Positions 11,792 to 23,150 of a stretch of 64,000 bases of DNA are shown one piece after another; position 1 is the first letter of the stretch, and every line of letters starts with the position of its first letter. A program made the position numbers and the translations under genes. Under the pieces are notes generated by a model. The model was not told where the DNA came from. It saw nothing but the letters and a program-made list of their open reading frames with translations, and did not search any database. Origin of the DNA: Nemania diffusa (Eukaryota > Ascomycota > Sordariomycetes > Xylariales > Xylariaceae); the NCBI GenBank assembly GCA_038501195.1, contig JBBPUQ010000009.1, forward strand, positions 3,658,001 through 3,722,000. The letters are read 5' to 3'.

Positions 11792-12806
11792 TTTTATTTT
11801 TATTTTTATTTTATTTTTTTTAGCTATTTGAGGATATAATGAATATGTTTGAGTTATGCGCCACTGAAGTGCGAGAAATAAGTGTTGGCCAGTAAGTAGG
11901 CTGAGTCTGTAACAGAAAATAAAACTCGCTTACGGTCAGCCTTGCAAACCGAAGTCTTGTTCCTCCTAACGATAGGATTATACTGGGCACCTACAGGACT
12001 GCGCAACCCACCCGTTTGGTTGAATGGCTGTCGTAATATTTAATACTTCAGGGCATTGGCACCAGGCAACAGGCAATGGACGATGGGCGATGGGCCCATT
12101 CAAATGTAGTGTAAGAAAGTGACACCACTGGGAGCTGCTTATGCCTCGGCATCTCCCTCCCTGTCTTCAATGGCGTAGATACGGAATATTGGTTGGGGCA
12201 CCCTAGCGGATTAGATCCGCGACAGTGATCAACTTGATAGGCAACGTCTTTGGGAGTTCGGCATCTTCATTTTATGTTCGTAGTTGTCCGTTCACCATAT
12301 TGCAATAATCGTATACTCAGTGCGACCAGATATCAACGAATAGGTATAAGCGAGCCTATAAATATATATATAATAAATATAGGTATATACCTAGATAGGT
12401 ATAGACCACCTAAACTAGGAGTAGATACCTAGGTACCTATGTAACGCTGTTTACTAGGCGAATTACGTGCTATGGGGATACCTAGCTACCTATATTTATA
12501 GTATCTTAGGTACCTACCTAACTAAGCTACTATAGGCATTTCTGCTTACTGAATTAGATCACTCAATGCAGCTACCTACAGGAGGTACCTAATAGAGGAC
12601 CCTGAAACCGGCACTGATTAACTGGCATCATCGCCTCCCCCATAAACATCGGCGACCGAACGCAGCAAAGCCGTAATACCTTTAATCGTACTGCTGCACC
12701 TAGGCGGCTACGTCAATGACACTCATTTATAATCTAGGACCCAGCAGCGAGTCATCCCATAGAACATGGTGCAGAGGACGCTAGGCCTCATTTACGTGTA
12801 GATGCC
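11792..12806. promoter_or_regulatory. Divergent promoter region between FAT1 and GPI17
   Basis: Contains a T-rich block with TTTTTA repeats directly upstream of the FAT1 start (about 11791-11822), then, at about 12426-12600, a cluster of TAGGTACCTA/CTAGGTACC-type palindromes in AT-rich DNA. No gene seen. Confidence 0.5.
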
Positions 12807-14651
12807 ATGTCTTCTCCCTCGATCGTTAGGAACCGTAAGGACGGGTTTACTATACCTGAAGTTGAAGCAGTGACGACGACGACGACGACGTTCACGAGTG
12901 CCAACCAAAGTAATGAAGATGGCGTCACAAACAATGCCACGGCCACGGCCACGATCACAGGACCCAACGAGCCCAGCTCCAGCTTGACGACGGGGACAAC
13001 GGGGACGACGGGGACCACAAAGACGAAGCTTAGGCCTCCGCCTCCTGAGCAACAATCACACGTATTTAGACGCTCACTCATCATCGTATCTTTCTGGGTA
13101 CTTGTGGTGTGCTTGGGGATCCCAATATGGTGGAAAACAACAACTATCTACCGAGCGAACTTGCCCTTGAGCCAGATGATGAACTGGGCTGACGGGAAGG
13201 TCAGTTCTTCTACTTGCACGATGGGCCATCCCCGATACTCCCCCGGTCACTGCTGACGCGATACTATGCAGGCATGTAGTCCCGTGTTCCCTATCCGAGT
13301 CGCTGTTGAGGCGCCCGGCCTAAACGAACAAGAGGCCCAGAGCCTGATCTCTGTGACTCAATATGCTCTCGATGCGATGCCCGATTTCCCTGGCCACCGA
13401 CTGCGGCTCGAGGCAGCCCCTCCACCGGCTGCTTCAAAGGATGTCGCCGCCCTCAACGGTGACGACACGAATGCGCTCCTCTTACGCCTAACACCGGGCG
13501 ACGCTACTACGTCCAATGTTGCAACCTCTTTCCACGCGCATTTGCCTATTCTCGAAATTACATATCCCCCGAGCTCGAAACCTACGTCGGAGACCAAGTC
13601 TTCCGGACTTGCGACCTACGTCGCGGCCCAGCTCCGCGAAACCTTTGCTGAAGAGCAGGCTATCATGTCTTATTTCCTCGCTACGTCGACCATATCGTCG
13701 GATCAGCGGCCGCAAGACGTGCACCAGGCCATTGACGAGTCCCTCTCCAAACGAATGACGCGGTCCATGAAATACGCAGGCACATACCATCTGACCTTCT
13801 CCTTGTTCACCAGCGGCTCCGTTCCGAGCAGTTGGGATATCGACTCGGCCATCGATCAGTACATGAGGCCTGTGCTAGATATGCTTAAGCCCATCCACAA
13901 CTTTACCATAGACACCCAAGTCCAGCTATACGCGATCCCCGGTGTGCAATCGCAGGTTCTTACGAAGGAAGACCTGTCGTCTTTTATCAACGCCGCCGAA
14001 TGGCCCCTGTCACCGTCGATCGGAGGAGCGCCCACCATCAACTTCATCATATTCATGGGCAACCAGACGATCGGCTTGAATTCGGGGGACGACATGTCCC
14101 AGTCGTGGCTTGTCCCTCAGTGGGGATCCGTGTACTTGCTCTCTCCTCCTGCAGCTACTCACGTGCCGTCCGAGTTCCTAAAACAACCCATCCTGACATT
14201 CGCTTCGCATCTCCTCTCGCTCCTCGGCACGCCGCAATCAGGCTCCTTGCCGATGCGTTTATCGACACTTACGCGTGTCAGGTCCGTGGATATGCTCCTG
14301 CGCGCCTCGTCTTCACTAGGGTCTCTAGCTCGTCTATCGTTGGCTTTACCCAGTATCTCGATCCCGTCGAGCGTTGCGGATGGCGTGGCAAAGTCCATAC
14401 ATCACCTCGAACTGGCATGTTCCAAGCTGGGAAGCACGGAGAGCCTCGAGCACGCACGCATCGCAGAGACGGAAGCCGAGCGGGCGTTTTTCGAGAAGAG
14501 CATGGTCGGCCAGCTGTATTTCCCCGACGAACATAAAGTCGCCGTCTACCTGCCTCTTCTAGGTCCCGTAGGAGTTCCCTTGGTCATGAGCTTAATCACG
14601 GAGTTCAAGGCCTGGAACACGCGGAGACAACTCAAGGCCAGAGCGCCATGA
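12807..14651 (+). CDS. GPI17: GPI transamidase component PIG-S / Gpi17, 590 aa
   Basis: Exons 12807-13199 and 13272-14651, phase 0 (donor GTCAGT, acceptor TGCAG). A Ser/Thr-rich cytosolic leader of about 90 residues with Thr/Gly repeats precedes a first membrane segment (SLIIVSFWVLVVCLGIPIWW) followed by the PIG-S signature WWKTTTIYRANLP. A long lumenal domain follows, and a second membrane segment (VAVYLPLLGPVGVPLVMSLI) lies near the C-terminus. This two-segment topology is that of PIG-S, a subunit of the ER complex that cleaves the C-terminal signal of precursor proteins and attaches the GPI anchor. The length is somewhat above the usual 530-550 because of the low-complexity leader. Confidence 0.92.
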
Positions 14652-15909
14652 ATGCCGCGTACTTTCTTGGCGACTCGTGTAGATCCATAATAGAATATAA
14701 ATAATATATAATGAGAGAAGGTTACAAGACTTACGGGGCATGGCTCATCATTCCATACAAATGATGCCGTTACCGAACGAGGAGTATCGACCAATAGGAC
14801 TTATATGAGCTCCTGACCCTCTCGTTCAGCTGAGAGAACAGGGACTATTATGGGAGGGAGTCTGCTTTGCACATGCACTATGTAGATAGATAACGTACGA
14901 CGGCTATAAGGGATATTGCTACCTTGTAGACGGGATGCGGTGAAAGACTCGGGAATTCCACCCACTTACAGATACCACCTTTCATAGCTGGACGCCATCT
15001 GCATCCTACTGTTGCAATGCCGGTACTTGTTGTACCAAAGCTGGTAATTAATGGAGAAGACGGTCGTACGTGTCCCTCCTGTACAGTACTTATTAGGTTT
15101 CCACCCCAACCAACAGCTAAGCAGATAGCCTAGTCCTTCTTTGATAGGCATTGCCGAGCACATATATAACGTATTAAAGCACAACTTTAGGTACCTACCC
15201 GGGCTTTCTTATGGGTCTACATATATACATAGATGTTAGCAACTCTTTTAATTCGGCCTCGGAGCTCAAGAGCTCACGGTCACAACCGATGGGAACCGAA
15301 TACCCGAGGCGCACCCATTTACATCCCTTCACACTCTGTATCATCTATCATATCACACTACCTGGGTGATCTACAGAAGGTATCTAAAAAAAGGTAGTGC
15401 GGGTACCCACATGCATGTTCCTAGCCCTGCATCTACTGTTAGTAGCTTACCTTAGCGCCGCTTACCTACATGTAGGTACCAGTAACTAGGGCAAGCTACC
15501 TACATGTGTAGTTCAATCCACATAACTGCAAGCAAATGTAAGCAGTCGAGATGAAGGACTATGAATCCCCCTCCATCAACTTGACTCTAGATATATCTAT
15601 ATAGACGTCCATCTAGGTACTTATTCGCGACGTAGAGATAGATATCTGTCCAGATATCGTGAACAACCGGCCGTTACTGGACGTGTCAACCTTTTATACG
15701 CAGTACATGTATGTTTCTTTCATCGAAAGCATCGGAAGAGGGGAATAAGCAACCGGCTACAAAAGTACCGTAAAGCCGTCTGCTGACCCTCTGCTAGCCT
15801 CTTCATCCATCTCACATAAGAATCGCGTGCATGGGCTCTCAATCTCGATCACTTATGATTGCATCTTATCACATATGCGTATAGAGGCAGATCGTCGCGG
15901 CAGCTCAGA
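14652..15909. other. Intergenic region upstream of the MpaB-like gene
   Basis: No gene recognised. Contains CTACATGTAGGTACC-type palindromes near 15185 and 15465-15500 and a CTAGATATATCTATATAG inverted motif near 15589-15606. Confidence 0.45.
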
Positions 15910-17628
15910 ATGAACACCACCGGCTCCAGCACGCTGTCGGAGCTTCTAGCCACAGCAACCTCGCTCAGCCCCTCGACACTGCTCTCCTCCGTCTCGGCAT
16001 GGAAGCCCTACGTCGCCCCGGCTGCCCTCGGGTACCTGCTTCTGTGCCGCGCGCTGCGGTACCGCGGCGAGAAGACCCTGCGTCGTGACATGGGTTTCCC
16101 CGCGAGTGCCGGCCGCGAGGCACTCTCACACATGACGAACGACCAGGCGCAGCAGATCATCAACTACCTGGCTGCTTGGGAGTTTCCCCTGTTCCATTTC
16201 CTGTCGTTGCAGTTTGGGCTGTTCAAGGTAGGTTCGATTCCTCTGTTCTCGTTTCTTTGTCGGTTTGGGCTCTCGTGACCAGATTTAGTATAAATATGGC
16301 ATCAAAGGCAAAAGCGGAGAGTGGATGCCATGCCGCGTGAGGGAAGGGGGAACGAGAATGGATGAACTCCGCTGAGATTGTAAGACTGTGTGCTAATCAT
16401 GGCGGGCTATAGACATATGCTGTCGAGTCCATTAGCCGACTGTTGTTAGCTACAAGGAACTTGACAGACCCTGTGAAGAGCCAGAAGAGGTTGGTTTAGT
16501 TTTTCATCATTTCTTCCTCCAGTCATAAGCACTCATGCCATTCTCCCCAAATAAGATCATACATGCCCGATACCATTATGAGTGCTCATTGAGTGCTTAT
16601 GAGCCGATAAACCGCCCTAATAAGATGAACCATTAACCCTCCCCCCAACCAACAGATACGAAGACACGGCGGCCTTGATCGGCGAGTTCATGATCAACCC
16701 GCCAAGCTCAGAGCGTGCGCTCCACGGCATAGCGCGCATGAACTTCCTACACAGCAAGTACCGCGCAGAGGGCACCATCACGAACCCGGACCTCCTCTAC
16801 ACGCTCTCCGTCTTCGTGACGGAGCCGCCGCGCTTCGTGCGCCTGTACGAGTGGCGCACCATGAACGATATGGAGCTCTGCGCGTACGGCGTTTTCTGGA
16901 AATCCGTCGGCGACGCCATGGGCATCGAGTACAAGGGCCTGCTGGCGCACGACACCTGGCGTGATGGCCTCGAATGGGCCGAAGACGTTGCGGCGTGGGC
17001 GAAGAGCTACGAGGCCGACGTCATGAAGCCGAGTGCTATCGCTAATAAGCCCGCCCGCGCCCTCATGCCCATTATCACGTACTGGCTGCCGGGGTTCGCG
17101 CGGCCCTTTGTCGAGGAGGCTGTGTGTGTGCTGTTAGGCGATCGCGTGCGGGAAGCCTTCATGTGAGTTCATCCCGTCTTCCTTACCTCGGGCACCTAGT
17201 TCAAGAACCGGCCATCTAACTCTCTCCCCGCAAGGCTTCCCGAGCCGGGAATCATGGCCGGCGCAACGGTATACCCCGTACTCGCGCTCCGCCGCTTCTA
17301 TCTCCGCTACATGGCGCTGCCGCGCTTCTTCGAGCTGAAGCGTCTGGGGGCCACCGATCCCAAGACGGGACGCATGCACACGGCCATGCCGTATGGCAAC
17401 TACCCGTTCTATATCAAGCCCACGCTCTGGAACCGCTGGGGGCCGACGGCGTGGGCCGTCTGGCTGTACGGGGGCAAGGTGCCCGGCGACGACCCCGAGG
17501 AGTACATGCCGCAGGGGTACCTGTTCACGGACCTGGGGCCGAAGAACCGGATGGGGCTCGGGGCGGGCGAGATGGAGGCTGACGTGAAGAGGTTGAGAGC
17601 TGCTGGCCGGGGAGGCTGCCCTTTCTAA
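15910..17628 (+). CDS. MpaB-like ER membrane oxygenase (DUF2236/Lcp fold), 431 aa
   Basis: Four exons: 15910-16227, 16413-16489, 16656-17162 and 17235-17628, all GT-AG and phase-consistent. An N-terminal membrane segment (about 33-52, ending ALGYLLLCRAL) precedes the catalytic region. Features of the rubber-oxygenase-like/MpaB family include YEDTAALIGEFMINPPSSERAL, HGIARMNFLHSKY, a helix with LLYTLSVFVTEPPRFVRLYEW and the downstream AYGVFWKSVGDAMGI. MpaB of mycophenolic acid synthesis cleaves a farnesyl side chain oxidatively at the ER; most relatives are uncharacterised, and the histidines here are candidate metal or heme ligands only by analogy. No biosynthetic partner genes flank it. Intron 2 holds a 12-bp inverted repeat (16524-16535 and 16590-16601). 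Confidence 0.82.
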
Positions 17629-17835
17629 ACAATCTAATTGCGTGGGGCTTAGTTAGGGTTAAAATATTCTGATGCATGGGAAAGTAGACGTAGTCAGTTA
17701 GTCGGCTGCTTTTCGATAGGTCCTTTATTTCTAACAATGAATTATAAATCGTAAGCAAAAAGAGCCATCATCTGATCACTTTGAGTGCCACAAGAAAACC
17801 ATTCGTCCTGCTATTTAGGAACTGTTGACAATGCT

Positions 17836-19871
17836 TTAGTCAGAAATCTCGGCCTTGAAGACGAGCACGTCGTCCTCCAAAAATGTAGTGTTGTCCAGCG
17901 ACACCGCGATCTCCACGCCGTCAGGCGTTGACATTAAGAATCTAGACGTAGCATCTCTCCTCGGCGCATGTTGCCAAAGCAGCCTGCCGATGGCGCCAGG
18001 ATCATCGGTAGAATGGCCCCTGCAAATCGGGAGTCGCTTCAATTCAGACAGGATCGATTCCGAATCGAACGGATTAAACTGGCTGCTCCCCTCGAAGCCT
18101 AACCAGTCCTGGAGGTTAATAAGGTAGGGGAATATATAGTGAGTAGTAAGATCCAGGCTCAAGCAAAGCGCCCCTTGCGTACACTGGCCAAATAGAAGTA
18201 CTGCGACTGAAGAACTTTCACGCCTAAGATGAGGCAAAGAGATGGTTGCCACAAGATGAAAGTCTGCGCATATATATCTAGGGCTGGTGGAGTGAATTGG
18301 AACTAGATGCTCCTGCGTATTGTAGTAGCATTCAGCATACTTGAACAATTGCACTGTGCTTTGATGAACAATCGGACGAAGACATAGATGTAGTAGGCCT
18401 TGCGTTTGGGGCAATAGGATAGAGGCAGTGAACCCGTGGTGTTGACGGAGTTCTACAGTTTTCCTTTGTAGCTGGCCTTGGTCAATGATGGTCAATATAG
18501 AGCCGTCTGTCCCGATTTCTAATTACTTTTATTAGCTTCTAATCCAATATTATGATTTGATGATTTGTCTACCCGAAGTGGGAGCACTAACCGGAGGTAG
18601 AGACTACTTCTACTTTATCATTAACACTAAATCTCACTTTGTAAATAGTCGAAGTATAACGATAAAATATGTCTTCGTTGCCAACCTGCTCAAGCATAAA
18701 CGCCGGACGGCAGAACATGGAAGCGTCATTAGCGAAGACACTATCGACGATTCCTAAGGTGAAGGGTTGAAAAGGGTATAACAGCAGGCTTGCTCGAATC
18801 TTAGAATTCACTCTTTCGAGAGTATGTGGTAGGATCCTGGGGCCCTTTTCGAATGTGGGTGTTAGTTGGAACTCGTCTGGGGATTTTGCTAGGAAATTGA
18901 GGGTCCTGTGTAGCAGGATAGACTGGTCATTGGACCCCCTGATAATTTCTCCTTGAAGTCTATCGAACGCCTTGTGTTCCCCTTCGCCGTACAGCAGGGG
19001 CATATTGACATCAAAGATGCCCATCAAGCTGTATGCCCGGTCTTCTGGCCGTGTCGTCTTTCGCTTATGCGCCCACGTCATCCTCGTATAGATGGAAAAT
19101 TGGGTAAGGCCGTAAGCCCCAGCGCCCCATTTCAAAAGAGACACATTAATCCGCGTGATGTCTCTAATAGCCAGGGCCCGGCTATGACGTGTGCCGATGC
19201 TCTCCCATTTCGAATTGAAAAATTCAACTTCTTCAGGAGCGATGAGTTCCTGGAGCTGCGCATAGGTTAGTGTGCCATCCCCGTTCCAATAAGTGATACG
19301 TGTGGTTCATATAGTAGCTTCAATGGCATTGTAACGTACTAGATTTATGTAAGTCAACGTATTCAGTTGTCAAATATACGAATTATAGAAGGCTGTGAAA
19401 GTGGACATAGTCTGTTAGATCAATTTTAACTAACCTGTCCATCCTCGACCAAACCATCGGCTGTGCCTAAAAGATTCGTGACCGTGCACATCTGATAGAT
19501 ACGCATAACAAACAGCAGAATCTCTATACCACTTAAACATAGAATTGATAGCTTCCGATAATTCAGCACTGCTGCTGCTATCAATACCTACTATAGTTTT
19601 AGCATGTCTTTGCGCGTTAATAGATGTATGAAATGCACATACAGCAGCTATCAATCCATATATACTCAAACCCGTTAGTACCGGCTTTCTTAGCCGAGTC
19701 TATGACTTTGGCTGCTCCGGATCGCATGCTCCATTGCTTGAAAGAGTTATGTTTAACATCTTCAAACAAGATTTCCTCTTCGCCCCATGTGTGTGACAAG
19801 ATAGCATACCGCGGTAGGTCTGTCCCTCTAAACGTCTCGAGAGTGAGTGTTGTTGTGTTGAGTAGTCGCAT
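17836..19871 (-). CDS. HET-E-type heterokaryon incompatibility protein, possibly inactive
   Basis: Exons on the minus strand: 19871-19643, 19587-19435, 19255-18592 and 18518-17836. The N-terminal HET domain is clear: LPRYAILSHTWG, then GFEYIWIDSCC joined across intron 1 to IDSSSSAEL, MFKWYRDSAVCYAYL, SRWFGRGWT, and LQELIAPEEVEFF with the later RPEDRAYSLMGIF. The C-terminal half is a poorly conserved extension without NACHT or WD40 repeats, so this is a short HET protein of about 575 residues. The junction GWT-LQEL is faulty: donor CAG|GTTAGT and acceptor GCGCAG|CTC leave one extra G, so canonical splicing shifts the frame. Introns 1 and 3 are clean. Either this is a frameshifted allele or the splice sites differ from my model. 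Allorecognition genes are often polymorphic and inactive in some strains. Confidence 0.72.
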
Positions 19872-22800
19872 GGCTAGACGAGTAGAGGCAAGGGAATTGG
19901 CGTCTATTAAAAATGAGACTACATAGAGATCGTGATACATACACACAGATGTAGTAAAGGAAGTAAGAAATTGGGGGGAAACAATGCTGGTCGCTTTATT
20001 AATCAGCCCAATGAACTCGTAGCAGCCCAACCCCGCTTACGAGCTCCAACAGTTCAGCTCGCTGCGAGTGATTATCAGAGATTATAAAACCTAGAGCGTA
20101 ATACCGACAGAGATAACCCCTTTGTAGGCCTCATAAGGTTAGCTAAACACTACAGCTGAGGCACCTAGTATTATCATAGACATGACCTAACTCTAGAGTG
20201 TACCGGTAGGTATTTCATACTTATCGACTTATTTTTTAAGAAAAGAATTAAACAAAAATATAGCTCAGAGGCCTAGTAGCAAGTCTGACCAAATGCTATA
20301 AAGAACCAGAAGAGTAGGTTAGAAATAAAACTAGTTGAAAGGTTCCATGAAGAGAGCTATAAGGTGATAAAGTGCTTGACTTCATTCTGACGTCGACATT
20401 TCTGTTACAGGTGATACTAACTCGGTAACTTATAAGACAATATAGGAATGTACATAGCGGCTGACTTGGTGCTACAGTTTAGTTAAGTCACCTGTCGCAA
20501 TTAGTAACCAGAACCCCCGAAGTTTTAGAGAGCATTGCCATCTGGGTCATCATGGTTGTTGGAATTGTTGATATTTGCCTTCTGGTCCGGGGATAGTGGC
20601 CGGACGGCGAAGGCCTAGGCCCTAGGAAAGCCACGTGTATCGCACGCCGTGATTGCTCACCGCGACATTCTCGGTACACGGTACGAACCTGGGATAGGCC
20701 ATGTTGGCAGGTCTAGAAACGGAATGTTTGCCTCTCTATGCATATATGATCCGTCATATGAGCCAGTGAACGATTTCCCGTTATCTATACGCTTAGATGG
20801 ATGAAGTTGTTATCGTTACATATATAGGTAAATAAGTCTAGGAATGAGTATCAAGTGGTGGGAAGAATGATATAGCAACTATTGTTATACAAGTCTTCGC
20901 TAGACTTATCTAGGACACTTCTATCATCGATCTGCACAGTATGTCAATTGGCAATGAACTACGTAGGACCGACTTAGTAGATGTGATTTCGCCTATGGTC
21001 GGGAAAGACTACTATCAACAGTTTTAGGTAGCATCTAGGATCTAGATTATGCAAGTACCTTCCCGGCATACTACGTAGATACGTACGATATTCCTAAAGA
21101 GCCCGAGAATCTGACAGCTCTGCTGCACGTAATAAACCAATACCTACACGAAACGAGGGAGAGAAGCGGGCTGACTAAGTCTTAAAGGTAATTATTTCTG
21201 CATATTAAGAGTCGGTGATTCAACTACTTGTAAGCGCACGATGCTGATTTGACAGCCGGAAGATACGACTTGGCAAATCACGATTAATTGGTCAATCGGA
21301 GGGGAAGAAGAGAGTGGGGAAAAAAGGGGAAAGGGAAAGCGATACTTAAAATTGCTGCTCGGCAACGATCGTTTGGTGATCTCCCTGATGCTCACACACA
21401 TCCCTGAAGCCGAAGGTGCCATATCGCAAACATACCGAAAATAGTAAATCGTGTAGCACATTGAACTTTTGTCCGCCGCCTAGATGGTAGTACATACAAC
21501 GGTGGACGTCGGCTAGGGAGGAGTTGGCCGGGTGCGCCGATGGTGATATGTCACTCTATGCACACCTCGGCCTGGTATCTGTCTACTACCTCCCGCATAC
21601 CAGTACGGTACTGTACATAGTATAACGAGAGCGAAGTTTCGGGTTAATGTGGTGGGATGGCTTATTAGGGCAAAAGAGGGGTCGCCTCGGGAACCGCTCC
21701 GACGTTACGCTGCGTTCTGCACGATGCGCAGGATGCGCAGGGTATGTTTTTCTTCTTTTTCTTATTGTTTTCTTTTCTTTTCGCTGTCATTTCTCATCCT
21801 GAAGTCGAAATATGCGGGAAGAGGCTCGGACCGAAGCCGTAAGTCACCAGCAAACGTCCGCGTCGGTATTTTAAATTAACGGGACTGAGGAGAATGTTCC
21901 AGTGCACCAACCTCGCACCATCTTTGGCTATCTATCTATCCAAAGCACTAGACTAGGTAGCGATTATCTACCTACACGTACAGTAGGGTATAGTTATAGG
22001 TGTACATTGGAATGAGAATGGCCAATTCGCCATTTCGTTGGTTGGCAAACGCCGGGGTAATGGACTTATTGGGCTAGATTCAGACACTGACAGGCTCCAT
22101 GGACAAGGATGATGCCGTCGCGGCAACGTGGTAATTTTTTTAGACCCCATTGTTTCCATCAGGTGGTTAACATTTCGAGTTGTTTTTCTTGTTGTACCAG
22201 GTAGGTGTTTTTGAACAGCATTCTTCCACGTTGAATAAATAAACACTAGACTGGGTGCCGCAAATTTCTCTATGTAAGAGCTTAACTACTGCGTATACAT
22301 ATACCTGGGATTTGCGCTATAATACAGTGTATCTACATACACATCTATCTACATAATAAGCTATCAACTAAGCGTGATCCCACGATGGGTGCCTATCGCT
22401 TCATTTATATACAGCCCATAGTAAAACGTTACCGATATACGAAAGTACTAGTCTACGCGGAGAACGCACTAGAGAACACACTAGGTAAGCTAGGCAGAAT
22501 GAGAGCTGGGGTATTACACATACTGTAGGTATACATAGTAGATGAGTCTATGTACTTAGGTAATATCGGACTAGTCCGGGCAGCCCTCTCAAAAGCGAGC
22601 AAAGCGGGAGAACAAAGACTGCCATGGTTAGTGCTAAGAACTACATAGAACTACTATGTATGTAGATACTTGTATACCTATCTATCTAGTGTATATGTAG
22701 GTATGCTATTGGGGAAAAAGATAAGAAATATCGACAAGCGATGGATTTATCGGACAGCCCAATACGCTTAGATTATTATTCTGCACTTTGACTTGAGGGT

Positions 22801-23150
22801 ATTAGTCCACTGTACTCTGTATGACAACACAACGGCGAATCCCTGCAGCTCCACAAGGACACCGACACAGGCAAATATGATACGGTAATGGTGCACTATT
22901 TGTTGTTAGCCGTAGGTATCTACATATATCCGTTCAAGGATCACTTATGGTTCCATCCAAGCCCTCTGTCCTGTTTTCCCGGTCTTCCTTTCTACTTACA
23001 TACTCTCGAAAACCAGAGCCTCCGCTCGAGGCCACAAATTCTCTCGGTATCGCGCGTTGTAATTAATAAAAGACGAGATCGAAGTTGGTCGCTGCGTCAT
23101 AGCCCCGAGAGCCCATCCCGCCAATCCAGACCGCACCGAGGCCTGGCGAC
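19872..23150. other. 3.3-kb gene-poor intergenic region
   Basis: AT-rich DNA with many TA-rich short words and CTAGGTA/TACCTA motifs. The open frames present are short and of improbable composition. The last 300 bp before 23151 is presumably the promoter and leader of the LaeA-like gene. No transposon, tRNA or inverted repeat was recognised. Confidence 0.45.

Noticed and set aside
16228..16245. GGTTCGATTCC resembling a tRNA B box
   Set aside because: Lies in an intron of the MpaB-like gene and no A box or acceptor stem surrounds it.
19872..23150. Possible transposon relic in the long gene-poor region
   Set aside because: No terminal repeats, transposase motifs or target duplications could be found by eye.
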